The notes below the pieces were generated by a model that was given only the letters and a program-made list of their open reading frames with translations, was not told the DNA's origin and searched no databases. From Prauserella rugosa (GTDB taxonomy: Bacteria; Actinomycetota; Actinomycetes; Mycobacteriales; Pseudonocardiaceae), in NCBI RefSeq assembly GCF_000719975.1, contig NZ_JOIJ01000010.1, positions 156,832 to 220,831 on the forward strand: a stretch of DNA of 64,000 nucleotides, read 5' to 3'. Shown piece by piece: positions 1-10,169 of the stretch. How positions within the stretch are numbered: position 1 is the stretch's first letter; each line of letters starts with the position of its first letter. The position numbers and the translations under genes were made by a program.

Positions 1-421
1 CGGTGCCGACCGGGATGTTGCGCAGCGGCAGGTTGTTACCCGGCTTGATGTCGGCGCTCGGGCCGTTCTCCACCGTGTGGCCCTGCTTCAGCTTGTCCGG
101 CGCGATGATGTAGCGCTTCTCGCCGTCCGCGTAGTGCAGGAGCGCGATGCGAGCCGTCCGGTTGGGGTCGTACTCGATGTGCGCGACCTTGGCGGGGATG
201 CCGTCCTTGTCGTTGCGCCGGAAGTCGATGATCCGGTAGGCGCGCTTGTGGCCACCACCCTTGTGGCGGGTGGTGATCTTGCCACCGGAGTTGCGACCAC
301 CGGTCTTGTTGACCGGCTTGACGAGCGACTTCTCCGGCGTCGACCGGGTGATCTCGGAGAAGTCAGCCACGCTCGAGCCGCGACGGCCCGGGGTGGTCGG
401 CTTGTACTTACGGATGCCCAT
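1..421 (-). CDS. rplB: 50S ribosomal protein L2 (partial)
   Basis: This is the N-terminal 140 codons of uL2, a 23S rRNA-binding protein near the peptidyl-transferase centre that helps join the subunits. The ATG at 419-421 opens [14 protein letters not shown], and [13 protein letters not shown] marks the RNA-binding half. The reading frame runs off the left edge, so the C-terminal half is not visible. It starts 14 bp after rplW ends and is the last visible gene of the S10 operon. Confidence 0.97.
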   Translation of the reverse strand, partial: MGIRKYKPTTPGRRGSSVADFSEITRSTPEKSLVKPVNKTGGRNSGGKITTRHKGGGHKRAYRIIDFRRNDKDGIPAKVAHIEYDPNRTARIALLHYADGEKRYIIAPDKLKQGHTVENGPSADIKPGNNLPLRNIPVGT

Positions 422-435
422 GTCTTCTCAGTCCC

Positions 436-744
436 TTACGCGCCTGCGCCGAAGATCTCGATCGGCTTGCTCTCGGGCGACAGCGTGACGATCGCGCGCT
501 TGGTGTCCTTGCGCTTACCGAAGCCGTACCGGGTGCGCTTGCGCTTGCCGGAACGGTTGATCGTGTTCACGTTGATGACCTTGACGCCGAAGACCTGCTC
601 GACCGCGATCTTGATCTGGGTCTTGTTGGCGTCGGGACGGACCACGAAGGTGTACTGCTGGTCCTCGAGCAGTCCGTAGGACTTCTCGGAGATCACCGGC
701 GCGATGAGGATGTCACGCGGGTCGGGGATGGCCACCGAGCTCAC
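436..744 (-). CDS. rplW: 50S ribosomal protein L23
   Basis: uL23 (102 aa) sits at the ribosomal exit tunnel and docks trigger factor and SRP. Recognisable stretches are the N-terminal [13 protein letters not shown] and the basic loop [22 protein letters not shown]. The start is GTG at 744, whose GTGA overlaps the rplD stop by 4 bp, so the two are translationally coupled. Length is normal for the family. Confidence 0.97.
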   Translation of the reverse strand: MSSVAIPDPRDILIAPVISEKSYGLLEDQQYTFVVRPDANKTQIKIAVEQVFGVKVINVNTINRSGKRKRTRYGFGKRKDTKRAIVTLSPESKPIEIFGAGA

Positions 745-1433
745 TGCTGGTCACTCCCTTCCGAGACCTCGCCGGAGGTCGCCGAAGCCTTCACGCCCTT
801 GCCCTTGGCCGGGCCGGCGAGGAAGGCGTCGAGCGCCGCCTTGCTGAAGACCACGTCGTCGTTGACCAGCACGTCGTAGGTGTTGAGCTGGTCCGCCGTG
901 ATCAGGTGGACGTTCTGGAGGTTGCGGGCCGACAGCCACTGCAGTTCCTCGTCGCGCGTGAGCACCACGAGCACCCGCTTGCCGCTGGTCAGCGCAGCCA
1001 GGGTCTTCTTCGCCTCCTTGGTGGAGGGCTTCTCGCCCTCGACCAGCGAGGTGACGACGTGCACCTGGTCGTTGCGCGCCCGGTCGGACAGGGCACCGCG
1101 CAGGGCGGCGACCTTCATCTTCTTCGGGGTGCGCTGCGAGTAGTCGCGCGGCGTCGGGCCGTGGACCGTGCCACCGCCGGTGAACTGCGGGGCGCGGATC
1201 GAGCCCTGACGGGCGCGGCCGGTGCCCTTCTGGCGGTACGGCTTGGCGCCACCGCCGCGGACCTCGCCACGGGTCTTCGTGTCGTGCGTGCCCTGACGGG
1301 CAGCGGCCAGCTGAGCCACCACGACCTGGTGCATCAGCGGGATGTTCGCCTGGACGTCGAAGATCTCCGCGGGCAGCTCCACCGAGCCGTCGGCCTTACC
1401 GGCCGGGGTCTTCACCTCGATCGTCGCGGTCAT
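741..1433 (-). CDS. rplD: 50S ribosomal protein L4
   Basis: uL4 (230 aa) lines the exit tunnel and in E. coli also represses its own operon. The central loop [20 protein letters not shown] is diagnostic. ATG at 1433 overlaps the rplC stop by 4 bp (ATGA). The C-terminus carries a non-conserved acidic tail of about 20 residues ([15 protein letters not shown]). Whether actinobacterial L4 autoregulates this operon cannot be told from sequence. Confidence 0.97.
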   Translation of the reverse strand: MTATIEVKTPAGKADGSVELPAEIFDVQANIPLMHQVVVAQLAAARQGTHDTKTRGEVRGGGAKPYRQKGTGRARQGSIRAPQFTGGGTVHGPTPRDYSQRTPKKMKVAALRGALSDRARNDQVHVVTSLVEGEKPSTKEAKKTLAALTSGKRVLVVLTRDEELQWLSARNLQNVHLITADQLNTYDVLVNDDVVFSKAALDAFLAGPAKGKGVKASATSGEVSEGSDQQ

Positions 1434-2086
1434 GCGGTCACACCACCCTTCGCGGCGCTACGGACGAAGAGAAGGCCGCCCTTCGGGCCGGGAACCGCGC
1501 CCTTGATGAGCAGCAGGCCGTCCTCACCGCGCACCTGGTGGACCTTGAGACCCTGCGTGGTGACGCGGTTGTTGCCCATCCGGCCGGACATGCGCACGCC
1601 CTTGAACACGCGGCCCGGGGTGGCGCAGCCGCCGATCGAGCCCGGGGTGCGGTGGTTGGCCTGGTTACCGTGGCTGGCGCCCTGGCCCTTGAAGCCGTGA
1701 CGCTTCATCGTGCCGGCGAAGCCCTTGCCCTTCGTGGTGCCGGTGACGTCGACCAGCGCGCCGTCGCTGAACACCTCGGCGGTCAGTTCCTGACCGACCT
1801 CGTAGGTGTCGGCGTCGGACGTGCGCAGCTCGGCGACGTGGCGCCGCGGCGTCACGCCGGCCTTGTCGAAGTGACCGGTCTCGGGCTTGTTGACCTTGCG
1901 CGGGTCGATGGCGCCGTAGGCCAGCTGCACGGCCGAGTAGCCGTCCTTCTCCTGATTGCGCACCTGGGTCACGACATTCGGACCGGTCTGCACGACGGTC
2001 ACCGGGATGACCCGGTTGTTCTCGTCGAAGACCTGCGTCATGCCGAGCTTCGTGCCCAGAATGCCCTTCACTTGCCTGTCAGACAT
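1430..2086 (-). CDS. rplC: 50S ribosomal protein L3
   Basis: uL3 (218 aa) is an early assembly protein whose loop approaches the peptidyl-transferase centre. The N-terminus [18 protein letters not shown] and the segment [20 protein letters not shown] with GRMG are typical. ATG at 2086 follows rpsJ by 31 bp, and it overlaps rplD by 4 bp. Confidence 0.97.
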   Translation of the reverse strand: MSDRQVKGILGTKLGMTQVFDENNRVIPVTVVQTGPNVVTQVRNQEKDGYSAVQLAYGAIDPRKVNKPETGHFDKAGVTPRRHVAELRTSDADTYEVGQELTAEVFSDGALVDVTGTTKGKGFAGTMKRHGFKGQGASHGNQANHRTPGSIGGCATPGRVFKGVRMSGRMGNNRVTTQGLKVHQVRGEDGLLLIKGAVPGPKGGLLFVRSAAKGGVTA

Positions 2087-2117
2087 GAGTCTCTTATCTC
2101 CGCCGCTCGCCCAACGC

Positions 2118-2423
2118 TTACTGGATGTTCACGTCGACACTGGCCGGCAGGTCGATGCGCATGAGCGCGTCGACCGTCTTCGGCGTCGGGTCCACGATGT
2201 CGATCAGCCGCTTGTGCGTACGCATCTCGAAGTGCTCGCGCGAGTCCTTGTACTTGTGCGGCGAGCGGATGACGCAGTAAACGTTCTTCTCAGTGGGCAG
2301 CGGCACCGGTCCCACCACGGAGGCGCCGGTGCGCGTGACCGTCTCGACGATCTTGCGCGCACTCGAGTCGATCGCCTCGTGGTCGTAGGCCTTGAGCCGG
2401 ATGCGGATCTTCTGTCCCGCCAT
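2118..2423 (-). CDS. rpsJ: 30S ribosomal protein S10 / NusE
   Basis: uS10 (101 aa) is a head protein of the 30S subunit and, as NusE, a partner of NusB and NusG in antitermination. Family stretches are [17 protein letters not shown], the loop [14 protein letters not shown], and [16 protein letters not shown]. It is the first gene of the S10 operon. The ATG at 2423 is preceded by GGAACGAGC, an acceptable ribosome-binding site. Confidence 0.97.
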   Translation of the reverse strand: MAGQKIRIRLKAYDHEAIDSSARKIVETVTRTGASVVGPVPLPTEKNVYCVIRSPHKYKDSREHFEMRTHKRLIDIVDPTPKTVDALMRIDLPASVDVNIQ

Positions 2424-2691
2424 GGTGGCAGCTCGTTCCTTCGTCTCGTGCCGCTTGTGTCCACCGGTGACAAGCCCGTGAGCCGGTCTTGCTCCGGTTT
2501 CTGCACGTCAACGGTCCGGCCTCCGGTCCACGCGGTCGGGCGTGTCGCCCTTGCTGCGCAGACCGATCCCGCAGGATCATTGTCGTGCCCTAGGTCTTCG
2601 TTCTCCGAAGTGATCACTACCGGGATCCGGTAGGCGGATCACTCCCGACTCACCACGGACGTTCGCCGTCGTGAGCCCAGGACGCTCGCGC
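2424..2691 (-). promoter_or_regulatory. Leader/promoter region of the S10 operon
   Basis: This is the gene-free stretch between tuf and rpsJ. It contains a perfect inverted repeat CTACCGG-GAT-CCGGTAG (2617-2633) and, 109 bp upstream of rpsJ, the 16-bp element GCGGTCGGGCGTGTCG (2532-2547, plus-strand reading), which also occurs in the str operon leader. The latter overlaps a small stem GGGCG-TGT-CGCCC (2538-2550). I cannot assign a convincing -35/-10 pair by eye. Confidence 0.45.
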
Positions 2692-2733
2692 CGGGGCGGC
2701 CGATTCCGATCTTTTCCAGAATCGGCCGCCCCG
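2692..2733 (-). terminator. Intrinsic-type terminator after tuf
   Basis: A 15-bp perfect stem (2692-2706 with 2719-2733) has a 12-nt loop and lies about 60 bp past the tuf stop. On the transcribed strand it is followed by GC-rich sequence rather than a U tract, as is common in actinobacteria. Confidence 0.75.
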
Positions 2734-2794
2734 CGTCGAGCAACCTAAATAGGATGCCACACCGAAATATGGCACCCGCACCCGGGGGTGCGAA

Positions 2795-3988
2795 TTACTT
2801 GATGATCTTGGTGACCTGGCCGGCGCCGACGGTACGGCCACCCTCACGGATGGCGAACCGCAGACCCTCGTCCATGGCGATCGGCTGAATCAGCTGCACC
2901 GAGATCTCGGTGTTGTCGCCCGGCATGACCATCTCGGTGCCCTCGGGGAGGGTCACGACGCCGGTCACGTCGGTCGTCCGGAAGTAGAACTGCGGACGGT
3001 AGTTGTTGAAGAACGGCGTGTGACGGCCACCCTCGTCCTTGGACAGGATGTAGACCGAGCCCTCGAACTCCGTGTGCGGAGTCGTGGTGCCGGGCTTGAC
3101 GATGACCTGGCCACGCTCGACGTCCTCGCGCTTGATACCGCGGAGCAGCAGCGCCGCGTTGTCACCGGCCTGGCCGGCGTCGAGGAGCTTGTTGAACATC
3201 TCGATCGAGGTCACCGTGGTCTTGGTGGCCTTCTCCCGGATGCCGACGATCTCGACGTCCTCGTTCAGCTTGATCTCACCGCGCTCGATACGGCCGGTGA
3301 CGACCGTGCCGCGGCCGGTGATCGTGAAGACGTCCTCGACCGGCATGAGGAACGGCTTGTCGACCTCACGCTCCGGGTCCGGGATGTTGTCGTCGACGGC
3401 GTTCATCAGCTCGAGAACAGCCTCGGTCCACTTCTCGTCGCCCTCGAGCGCCTTCAGACCGGAGACCTTGACGACGGGGGCGTCGTCACCGGGGAACTCC
3501 TGGTCGGACAGCAGCTCACGGACCTCCATCTCGACGAGCTCGAGGATCTCCTCGTCGTCGACCATGTCGGCCTTGTTGAGCGCCACGACGATGTACGGCA
3601 CGCCGACCTGACGGGCGAGCAGCACGTGCTCACGCGTCTGCGGCATCGGGCCGTCGGTGGCGGCGACCACGAGGATCGCGCCGTCCATCTGGGCGGCACC
3701 CGTGATCATGTTCTTCACGTAGTCGGCGTGACCGGGGGCGTCGACGTGCGCGTAGTGACGCTTCTCGGTCTCGTACTCGACGTGCGAGATGTTGATCGTG
3801 ATGCCGCGCTGCTTCTCTTCCGGCGCGTTGTCGATCTGGTCGAACGCGCGGGACTGGTTCAGCTCCGGGTACTTCTCGTGAAGAACCTTGGTGATCGCCG
3901 CGGTCAGCGTCGTCTTGCCGTGGTCAACGTGACCGATGGTGCCGATGTTGACGTGCGGCTTGCTCCGCTCGAACTTCGCCTTCGCCAC
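2795..3988 (-). CDS. tuf: Elongation factor Tu
   Basis: EF-Tu (397 aa) is the GTPase that delivers aminoacyl-tRNA to the ribosomal A site. The P-loop GHVDHGKT is at residues 19-26, followed by the switch region [28 protein letters not shown], and the guanine-specificity motif NKAD. Domains 2 and 3 are complete and end in the usual [14 protein letters not shown]. It is the last gene of the str operon, 126 bp downstream of fusA, and has its own terminator. Confidence 0.98.
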   Translation of the reverse strand: MAKAKFERSKPHVNIGTIGHVDHGKTTLTAAITKVLHEKYPELNQSRAFDQIDNAPEEKQRGITINISHVEYETEKRHYAHVDAPGHADYVKNMITGAAQMDGAILVVAATDGPMPQTREHVLLARQVGVPYIVVALNKADMVDDEEILELVEMEVRELLSDQEFPGDDAPVVKVSGLKALEGDEKWTEAVLELMNAVDDNIPDPEREVDKPFLMPVEDVFTITGRGTVVTGRIERGEIKLNEDVEIVGIREKATKTTVTSIEMFNKLLDAGQAGDNAALLLRGIKREDVERGQVIVKPGTTTPHTEFEGSVYILSKDEGGRHTPFFNNYRPQFYFRTTDVTGVVTLPEGTEMVMPGDNTEISVQLIQPIAMDEGLRFAIREGGRTVGAGQVTKIIK

Positions 3989-4114
3989 TGGAATGTCCTC
4001 CTGGACTGTACTTGCTCGCTCCCGGCGTGGCTGCGCCGATCGCGACTCGATCTGGTCGGTTGTGCGGACCTTAGGGGAGGCCCCTTTTCCGCCCGCTTTG
4101 GGTGCTGGTGGGAG

Positions 4115-6214
4115 TTACTCCCCTGTCGCCTTGGCGATGATCTCCTTCGCGACGTTCGACGGAACCTCGGCGTAGGAGTCAAAGACCATCGTGTAGTTGG
4201 CACGACCCTGGGTCTTCGACCGCAGGTCGCCCACGTACCCGAACATCTCCGACAGCGGCACGAGCGCCTTGACGACACGCGTGCCAGACCGCTCCTCCAT
4301 GGCCTGGACCTGGCCACGGCGGGAGTTCAAGTCACCGATGACTTCACCCATGTAGTCCTCGGGTGTGGTGACCTCGACGGCCATCATCGGTTCCAGCAGT
4401 ACCGGGTTCGCCTGCCGCGCGGCGTCCTTGAGCGCCACGGAGCCGGCGACCTTGAAGGCCATCTCCGAAGAGTCGACCTCGTGGTACGCACCGTCCAACA
4501 AGGTGAGCTTCAACCCGACGAGCGGGTAGCCGGCCAGCACGCCGTACTGCATGGCGTCCTGCGCGCCCTCGTCCACGGACGGGATGTACTCCCGCGGGAT
4601 TCGGCCACCGGTCACCTGGTTGTCGAATTCGTAGAGAGCACCATCGCCGGTGGTCAGCGGCTCGAGCTTGATGATCACCCGCGCGAACTGACCGGAGCCA
4701 CCGGTCTGCTTCTTGTGGGTGTACTCGAACTTCTCCACCGTCTTGCGGATGGTCTCACGGTAAGCGACCTGCGGCTTACCGATGTTCGCCTCGACCTTGA
4801 AGTCGGTCTTCATGCGGTTGACCAGGACCTCGAGGTGGAGCTCGCCCATGCCCTCGATGATCGTCTGGCCGGTCTCCTCGTCCTGGCTGACCCGGAAGGT
4901 CGGGTCCTCCTCGGCGAGCTTCTGGATCGCGGTCGACAGCTTCTCCTGGTCGGCCTTCGTCTTCGGCTCGATGGCGACCTTGATGACCGGCTCGGGGAAC
5001 GTCATCGACTCGAGCACGATCGGGTTCTGCGGGTCGGCCAGCGTGTCACCGGTGGTGGTGTCCTTCAGACCCTGCACCGCGTAGATGTGGCCGGCCTGCG
5101 CGTCGTCGACCGGGTTCTCCTTGTTGGAGTGCATCTGGAAGATCTTGCCGATGCGCTCCTTGCGCTCCTTGGTCGCGTTGACGACCTGAGTGCCGGAGGC
5201 GACCTTGCCGGAGTAGACGCGGATGTAGGTCAGCTTGCCGTAGAACGGGTGCACGGCAACCTTGGACACCAGCGCGGCGAACGGCTCGTCGACGGACGGC
5301 TTGCGCGAAGCCGGCGTCTCCCCGTCGAGCAGCGTGCCCTCGACCGGCGGCACATCGAACGGCGACGGGAGGTAGTCGACGACGGCGTCGAGCATGGGCT
5401 GCACGCCCTTGTTCTTGAACGCCGAGCCGGCCAGAACCGGGAACGCCTCACGGCTGATCGTGAGCTTACGGATACCGGCCTTGACCTCGGCCTCGGTCAG
5501 CTCCTCACCGCCGAAGTATTTCTCGAGCAGCTCCTCGTCGGACTCGGCGACCATCTCGATGAGTTTCTCGCGATACTCCGCGGCCCGGTCGGCGAGGTCT
5601 GCGGGGATGTCCTCGACCTCGTACTTCTCGCCCTTCTTGACGTCACCGCGCCAGGTGAGGGCCTTCATCTGAACAAGGTCGACGATGCCCTCGAAGTCGG
5701 ACTCCGCTCCGATCGGCAGCTGGATGACCAGCGGCTTGGCGCCGAGGCGCTCCTCGATCGTGCCGACGGTGAAGTAGAAGTCGGCACCCAGCTTGTCCAT
5801 CTTGTTGACGAAGCAGATGCGCGGGACCTCGTACTTGTCGGCCTGACGCCAGACCTGCTCGGACTGCGGCTCGACACCCTCCTTACCGTCGAAGACGGCA
5901 ACGGCACCGTCGAGCACGCGCAGGCTGCGCTCCACCTCGACGGTGAAGTCGACGTGGCCCGGGGTGTCGATGATGTTGATCTGATAGTCGTTCCAGAAGG
6001 TGGTGGTGGCAGCCGAGGTGATGGTGATACCCCGCTTCTGCTCCTCCTCCATCCAGTCCATCGTCGAGGCACCGTCGTGCGTCTCACCGAGCTTGTGGTT
6101 GATCCCGGTGTAGAACAGGACCCGCTCGGTCGTGGTGGTCTTACCGGCGTCAATGTGGGCCATGATGCCGATGTTGCGGACCTTTTTGAGGTCGGTCAGC
6201 ACGTCACGTGCCAC
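4115..6214 (-). CDS. fusA: Elongation factor G
   Basis: EF-G (699 aa) is the GTPase driving translocation. The chosen start is GTG at 6214 ([18 protein letters not shown]), because AGGGGA lies about 9 nt upstream; an in-frame ATG at 6235 would add seven residues without a better ribosome-binding site. Motifs are AHIDAGKT (residues 19-26), [28 protein letters not shown] and NKMDK. All five domains appear intact. It lies 90 bp after rpsG. Confidence 0.97.
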   Translation of the reverse strand: MARDVLTDLKKVRNIGIMAHIDAGKTTTTERVLFYTGINHKLGETHDGASTMDWMEEEQKRGITITSAATTTFWNDYQINIIDTPGHVDFTVEVERSLRVLDGAVAVFDGKEGVEPQSEQVWRQADKYEVPRICFVNKMDKLGADFYFTVGTIEERLGAKPLVIQLPIGAESDFEGIVDLVQMKALTWRGDVKKGEKYEVEDIPADLADRAAEYREKLIEMVAESDEELLEKYFGGEELTEAEVKAGIRKLTISREAFPVLAGSAFKNKGVQPMLDAVVDYLPSPFDVPPVEGTLLDGETPASRKPSVDEPFAALVSKVAVHPFYGKLTYIRVYSGKVASGTQVVNATKERKERIGKIFQMHSNKENPVDDAQAGHIYAVQGLKDTTTGDTLADPQNPIVLESMTFPEPVIKVAIEPKTKADQEKLSTAIQKLAEEDPTFRVSQDEETGQTIIEGMGELHLEVLVNRMKTDFKVEANIGKPQVAYRETIRKTVEKFEYTHKKQTGGSGQFARVIIKLEPLTTGDGALYEFDNQVTGGRIPREYIPSVDEGAQDAMQYGVLAGYPLVGLKLTLLDGAYHEVDSSEMAFKVAGSVALKDAARQANPVLLEPMMAVEVTTPEDYMGEVIGDLNSRRGQVQAMEERSGTRVVKALVPLSEMFGYVGDLRSKTQGRANYTMVFDSYAEVPSNVAKEIIAKATGE

Positions 6215-6304
6215 TTGAATGTTCCCCTGTCTCAAGTGTGGGGCCCGGCACTGGCTCGATCATTCACGTCGACCGGGCGTCGGTATTCCTTCAGTGGTGG
6301 CGGT

Positions 6305-6775
6305 TCACCAGCGGTAGTGCGCGAAGGCCTTGTTGGACTCGGCCATCTTGTGCGTGTCCTCGCGGCGCTTCACGCTGGCCCCGAGGCCGTTGCTCGCGTC
6401 GAGCAGCTCGTTCTGAAGGCGCTCGATCATCGTCTTCTCCCGGCGCTGACGCGCGAAGGTGACGATCCAACGCAGGGCAAGGGTCGTCGAGCGGCCGGGC
6501 TTGACCTCGATGGGCACCTGGTACGTGGCACCACCGACACGCCGGCTCTTCACCTCGAGGGAAGGCTTGACGTTGTCGAGGGCGCGCTTCAGCGTGACGA
6601 CCGGGTCGGTGCCGGTCTTCTCGCGAGCGCCTTCCAGTGCGCCGTACACGATGCGCTCGGCCAGCGAGCGCTTGCCGTCGGTCAGCACCTTGTTGATCAG
6701 CTGCGTGACGAGCGGCGATGCGTAGACCGGGTCAGCGATCAGCGGCCGCTTCGGGGCCGGACCCTTGCGGGGCAT
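6305..6775 (-). CDS. rpsG: 30S ribosomal protein S7
   Basis: uS7 (156 aa) nucleates assembly of the 30S head and contacts E-site tRNA. It begins [23 protein letters not shown] and has the hairpin region [17 protein letters not shown]. The start ATG overlaps the last base of the rpsL stop, so the pair is coupled. It is the second gene of the str operon. Confidence 0.97.
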   Translation of the reverse strand: MPRKGPAPKRPLIADPVYASPLVTQLINKVLTDGKRSLAERIVYGALEGAREKTGTDPVVTLKRALDNVKPSLEVKSRRVGGATYQVPIEVKPGRSTTLALRWIVTFARQRREKTMIERLQNELLDASNGLGASVKRREDTHKMAESNKAFAHYRW

Positions 6776-7149
6776 TAGCTCTTCTCCTTCTTAGCGCCGT
6801 ACCGGCTGCGCGCCTGCTTGCGGTTCTTCACGCCCTGCGTGTCGAGCGAACCGCGAACGATCTTGTAGCGGACACCGGGGAGGTCCTTCACACGACCACC
6901 GCGCACGAGCACCATCGAGTGCTCCTGCAAGTTGTGGCCCTCGCCCGGGATGTAGGCGGTGACCTCGATGCCGCTGGTCAGCCGGACACGCGCGACCTTG
7001 CGGAGCGCGGAGTTCGGCTTCTTGGGCGTGGTGGTGTAGACGCGGGTGCACACGCCGCGCCGCTGCGGGCTCCCCTTGAGCGCCGCGGTCTTCTGCTTGG
7101 CAGCCTTGTCCTGGCGGCCCTTTCGGACCAGCTGCTGGATCGTGGGCAA
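6775..7149 (-). CDS. rpsL: 30S ribosomal protein S12
   Basis: uS12 (124 aa) monitors codon-anticodon pairing at the decoding centre. The loops [17 protein letters not shown] (K43) and [16 protein letters not shown] (K88) are the drug-sensitive forms, so target-based streptomycin resistance is not expected. The initiation codon is TTG (7147-7149), since no ATG or GTG precedes [10 protein letters not shown] in a sensible position. First gene of rpsL-rpsG-fusA-tuf. Confidence 0.97.
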   Translation of the reverse strand: MPTIQQLVRKGRQDKAAKQKTAALKGSPQRRGVCTRVYTTTPKKPNSALRKVARVRLTSGIEVTAYIPGEGHNLQEHSMVLVRGGRVKDLPGVRYKIVRGSLDTQGVKNRKQARSRYGAKKEKS

Positions 7150-7794
7150 TGGACCAGCTTTCTTCTCGCGTCTGTAAAAGCTTCTGCAGCTTTACTGTGT
7201 GGCCTTGTCTCCCCCGGTCCCCGCGGTCGGGCGTGTCGGCCCGCGCCAAGGGTCGCAGGCGACCCGTGAACTCCCATCGGGATTTCCGGAGTTATGACTT
7301 TCCGGAGCTCCGAATCGCCGTCATCGCCACTGCGTCAGCGAAGCGCTGCCGGCCCGAGCCGGACATGAGAATCCGGCCCGTGGCCACAACGGCACACGGA
7401 GCAGCCCGACAGCATGCCGGGCACAGATGTCAAAGATACCCGCCCACGCAGATAGCGACGACCCGGGGGTCCCCTAAGGCCCCGGCGGCCCCACACGGGT
7501 GCCGGGCGGACCGCGGTTCCACGGTCACCACCGGCGGCCGAGCTCGGACCTGACGCGGGGCGGACACGCTCACACGAGCCGGTCGGTATCGGCAGACGTA
7601 TATCGGCGGATGTCGAGAGGTATCGGGCGATACCGTCCTCACCTTAACGCGGTTCGGCCACGGTTTCGAGCATCCTGTGCGATCCGCGCGCCGCGCCGTC
7701 CCGGCTCCGCGACGGACGGAGCGCTGCGCAGTAGACAGGGCGCAGCAGACAGGCTCAGCGGCGGCGGACCAGGACGGAGGGGAACGGGGAACGC
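7150..7794. promoter_or_regulatory. Divergent intergenic region, str operon / T7SS-like island
   Basis: This 645-bp region has no credible gene. On the rpsL side it carries the element GCGGTCGGGCGTGTCG (7223-7238), identical to one upstream of rpsJ, within a stem CGGGC-GTGTCG-GCCCG. It also has an inverted repeat GGGTCGC-AG-GCGACCC (7250-7265) and two CCGGAAA-type repeats near 7287-7312. On the island side there is a perfect 7-2-7 inverted repeat GGTATCG-GG-CGATACC (7619-7634), with two more TATCGG copies just upstream. Promoter hexamers could not be assigned confidently. Confidence 0.4.
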
Positions 7795-8469
7795 ATGCAT
7801 CCGGGAACGTTGATCGTCATTCTGCTGGTGCTGTGTGCCGTGGGCGCGGTCGTCGCCGCCGTCGCCGTCCGCCACGGCAACGCCCGGCGGCGGGTCTCAC
7901 GGGAGGAGTTCGCGCGGCAGATCGGTGCTCGCGAGCACGATCCCCGGAGCGGCACCCGGCCGAGTTTCGGCCACTTCCCCGAGAAGGATCACTACACCGG
8001 CGTTCCGTTCACTTACGCCATGGAGTTCACCCGCAGCGGTGTGCCGGTCGTGGCCTCCGAGGTACGCAGCGGCGGGCCGAACACCCAGGTGCGCCACGTC
8101 GGCACGGTGCAGGTGCCCAGCGGGCTGCCCGTCGACGCGCCGCCGCTGATGGTCGGCGAGCACTGGCGCTGGGTGATCGACCCCGACACGTTGCAGCGTG
8201 TCCGCGCACTCGACGGCTTCCCGGACTCCCGCATCCGCGCCATGTGCGGCGACGAGGAGTTCGCACGGCGCGTCGTCACCCCCGAGCTGGCCGCCGTGTT
8301 CGCCGCGCACCGGAGGATGCGCTGCATGCCGACGGTGACGTTCGAACAGGGCGTGATCTCGACGTCGGTCGGGATGCGCCTGGCCCCGGAATCGCTTCTG
8401 CGCGGCACCGACATGCTGATCGAGATGGCCGCGATCCTGCGCCGGCAGCAGGGCTATCAGTGCGATTAG
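7795..8469 (+). CDS. Membrane-anchored island protein, paralogue 1
   Basis: Unrecognised protein of 224 aa. One N-terminal membrane segment (about residues 5-25, LIVILLVLCAVGAVVAAVAV) is followed by basic residues and a soluble domain predicted to be cytoplasmic. It shares with the genes at 10170 and 10954 the landmarks PSFGHF, a central YAMEF/HWAFEF strand, DEEFARRVVT.EL, and a C-terminal PTVTFEQGV...LR.TDMLIEMA. It opens the island, upstream of the EspC-like/WXG-like pair. The ATG at 7795 follows GGGGAA. The function is unknown; the family pattern resembles the loosely defined DUF3137-type membrane-anchored domains. Confidence 0.8.
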   Translation: MHPGTLIVILLVLCAVGAVVAAVAVRHGNARRRVSREEFARQIGAREHDPRSGTRPSFGHFPEKDHYTGVPFTYAMEFTRSGVPVVASEVRSGGPNTQVRHVGTVQVPSGLPVDAPPLMVGEHWRWVIDPDTLQRVRALDGFPDSRIRAMCGDEEFARRVVTPELAAVFAAHRRMRCMPTVTFEQGVISTSVGMRLAPESLLRGTDMLIEMAAILRRQQGYQCD

Positions 8470-8560
8470 GACGTGGGTCCGCCGCAGTCCGGAAAACCGG
8501 AGGGAACCGCCGAGGCCGCGGACCGGTCGTATCGGGCACGGGTTCTTCCAGGAGGCGGAC

Positions 8561-8926
8561 ATGACCGGATTCAACGTCGAGATCGAGGCGCTCAGCGGCT
8601 ACGGCGAGAACCTCGCGTCGTTCAAGGAGCAGGCGGGCACGTTCGGCGAGCTCACCGACACCGCCGACGTGGGCGACGAGTCGTGGGGTGTCGTCGGGAT
8701 CATGACGAAGGGCAAGTACGACGAGGCCCTCGCCGAGTTGAAGAACCTCATCGAGGCCATGAAGGAAGGTCTCGACAGCACGGCCGACAAGATCGGGACC
8801 GCTGCCGCGATGTACCGCGGCGACGACGAGGCGCACGCGATGAACCTCGGCGGATTCCTGGTGGACATCGACACGAGCGACGCGGGCGGCGCCGGAACCG
8901 GCAACGCGACGGACCCGCGGGTCTGA
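8561..8926 (+). CDS. EspC-like type VII secretion substrate, copy 1
   Basis: A small all-helical protein (121 aa) of the EspC/WXG100-like class exported by ESX systems. It shares ADVGD-SWG-VG and TK..Y.E.L.EL with the protein at 12456. The sequence YRGDDE near residue 85 fits the type VII export signal Y-x-x-x-D/E. AGGAGG sits 5 nt before the ATG. It is followed 20 bp later by the large WXG-like gene, the usual arrangement of a substrate heterodimer. The family call is from motif and context; export itself is an inference. Confidence 0.75.
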   Translation: MTGFNVEIEALSGYGENLASFKEQAGTFGELTDTADVGDESWGVVGIMTKGKYDEALAELKNLIEAMKEGLDSTADKIGTAAAMYRGDDEAHAMNLGGFLVDIDTSDAGGAGTGNATDPRV

Positions 8927-8946
8927 GGGAACTGGGGAGCATGGCC

Positions 8947-10098
8947 ATGACCGAGGTCAACGACGTCGCGGGCGGCATCGAGCTGAACGCGGACAACGAA
9001 TCGGGTATCGGCGACTACGCCGCGGGAGTCGCGTCGAGCACGCCGGGGCTGAAGACGGCGATGAAGGGCGTCGACACCGTCACCAACTACTGGCAGGGCA
9101 TTCCCGAGGACCCCGACGCCCTCGACGTGGTGCTGCACGGCGCCAACTGCGCCACCGACACGGCCGCGTTCGTCGCCGAGTGCGGCACCGAGGCCGCGAT
9201 GGCCGTGCTCGACCCGGTGGGCTGGCTCGTCGGCAACGGGCTCGACTTCCTGCTCAGCGTCATCACGCCACTGCAGGACGCGCTCCACTTCGTCACCGGC
9301 GACGGTCCCCGCCTGGCCGAGGCCGCGGAGGACTTCCAGTCGATCGGCAGCGGGCTGGTCGAGTACGCGGGCGAGTTCCGCAGCGTGGCCGACGAGGCGT
9401 TGCAGGACTGGAACGGCGATGCCGCGGAGGCGGCCAAGAACGCCCTTGCCGACTTCTCCGCGGGTATCGACGGCGTGGCGACCAGCGCAGGCGGGGTCGT
9501 GGAGATCCTGAAGCTGTCCTCGATGCTGATGCAGGTGATCGAGGAGGTCATCAAGGCCATCATCACCGAGCTCGTCAGCTGGCTGATCGCGCTGTGGCTG
9601 CCCGCTCTGGCTGCGGCGGTGCCCACGGCGGGCGGTTCCACCGCGGCTGCGGGCGCGGCGACCGCCCCGAAGGCGGCCGCGACCGTGTCGAAGGTGACCT
9701 CGAAGCTCGGCAAGTTGGGCAAGATCCTCGACAAGATCTTCGAGTTCTTCCAGAAGTTCGGCTCAGCGATGGTCAAGCTGGGCAAGCGGCTGGGTGTCAA
9801 GCCGGGTGGCATGGCGGGCAAGGTCGACGACCTCGCCCGGATCGGCACGACCGGGGGCAAGATCGGCAAGATCGCCGCGGAGACAGGCAAGGCCGGCGCG
9901 GCCCAGCTCGCCGAATCGCTCACCGGCATCGACCCGACCGGCGGAGGACCCGACAACGGTCTGCAGGCAGGCAAGACCGTCAACGACCACTACGGCACGA
10001 TCATCGACCACGTGCGCGACGCCAAGGAGGTCGCCGACGGCGCGAACACCGGCAACGGCATGTCCGCCGAGGAGACCGAGGACCACCTGCGCATGTGA
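8947..10098 (+). CDS. WXG-like helical partner protein, copy 1
   Basis: This 383-aa alanine-rich helical protein pairs with the upstream EspC-like protein. The N-terminal part has DPVGWLVGNGLDFLLSVITP (89-108) and VTGDGPRLAEAA, then a W-x-G turn (WNG, 155-157) as in WXG100/PPE-type proteins. A hydrophobic helix (about 203-225) is followed by a lysine-rich amphipathic tail. No toxin domain is recognisable at the C-terminus. The start at 8947 is preferred over ATG 8941 because GGGGAG (8934-8939) is 7 nt before 8947 and only 1 nt before 8941. About 383 residues align throughout with the gene at 12802. Confidence 0.75.
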   Translation: MTEVNDVAGGIELNADNESGIGDYAAGVASSTPGLKTAMKGVDTVTNYWQGIPEDPDALDVVLHGANCATDTAAFVAECGTEAAMAVLDPVGWLVGNGLDFLLSVITPLQDALHFVTGDGPRLAEAAEDFQSIGSGLVEYAGEFRSVADEALQDWNGDAAEAAKNALADFSAGIDGVATSAGGVVEILKLSSMLMQVIEEVIKAIITELVSWLIALWLPALAAAVPTAGGSTAAAGAATAPKAAATVSKVTSKLGKLGKILDKIFEFFQKFGSAMVKLGKRLGVKPGGMAGKVDDLARIGTTGGKIGKIAAETGKAGAAQLAESLTGIDPTGGGPDNGLQAGKTVNDHYGTIIDHVRDAKEVADGANTGNGMSAEETEDHLRM

Positions 10099-10169
10099 CG
10101 CCGCTCGGTCCGCGCGCCGTTAAGGTGTGCCGCCGGTGGAGGGCCTGGAACGGGGAGGAAGGCCGTCGC

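Noticed and set aside
4070..4100. GGGG-AGG-CCCC hairpin between fusA and tuf as a terminator
   Set aside because: Stem too short and tuf is normally cotranscribed with fusA; no U tract in the right direction.
8473..8946. Longer N-terminus for the first WXG-like protein starting near 8473
   Set aside because: It would overlap the whole EspC-like gene in another frame; the arginine-rich composition is that of an antisense-like shadow, and a good ribosome-binding site exists before 8947.
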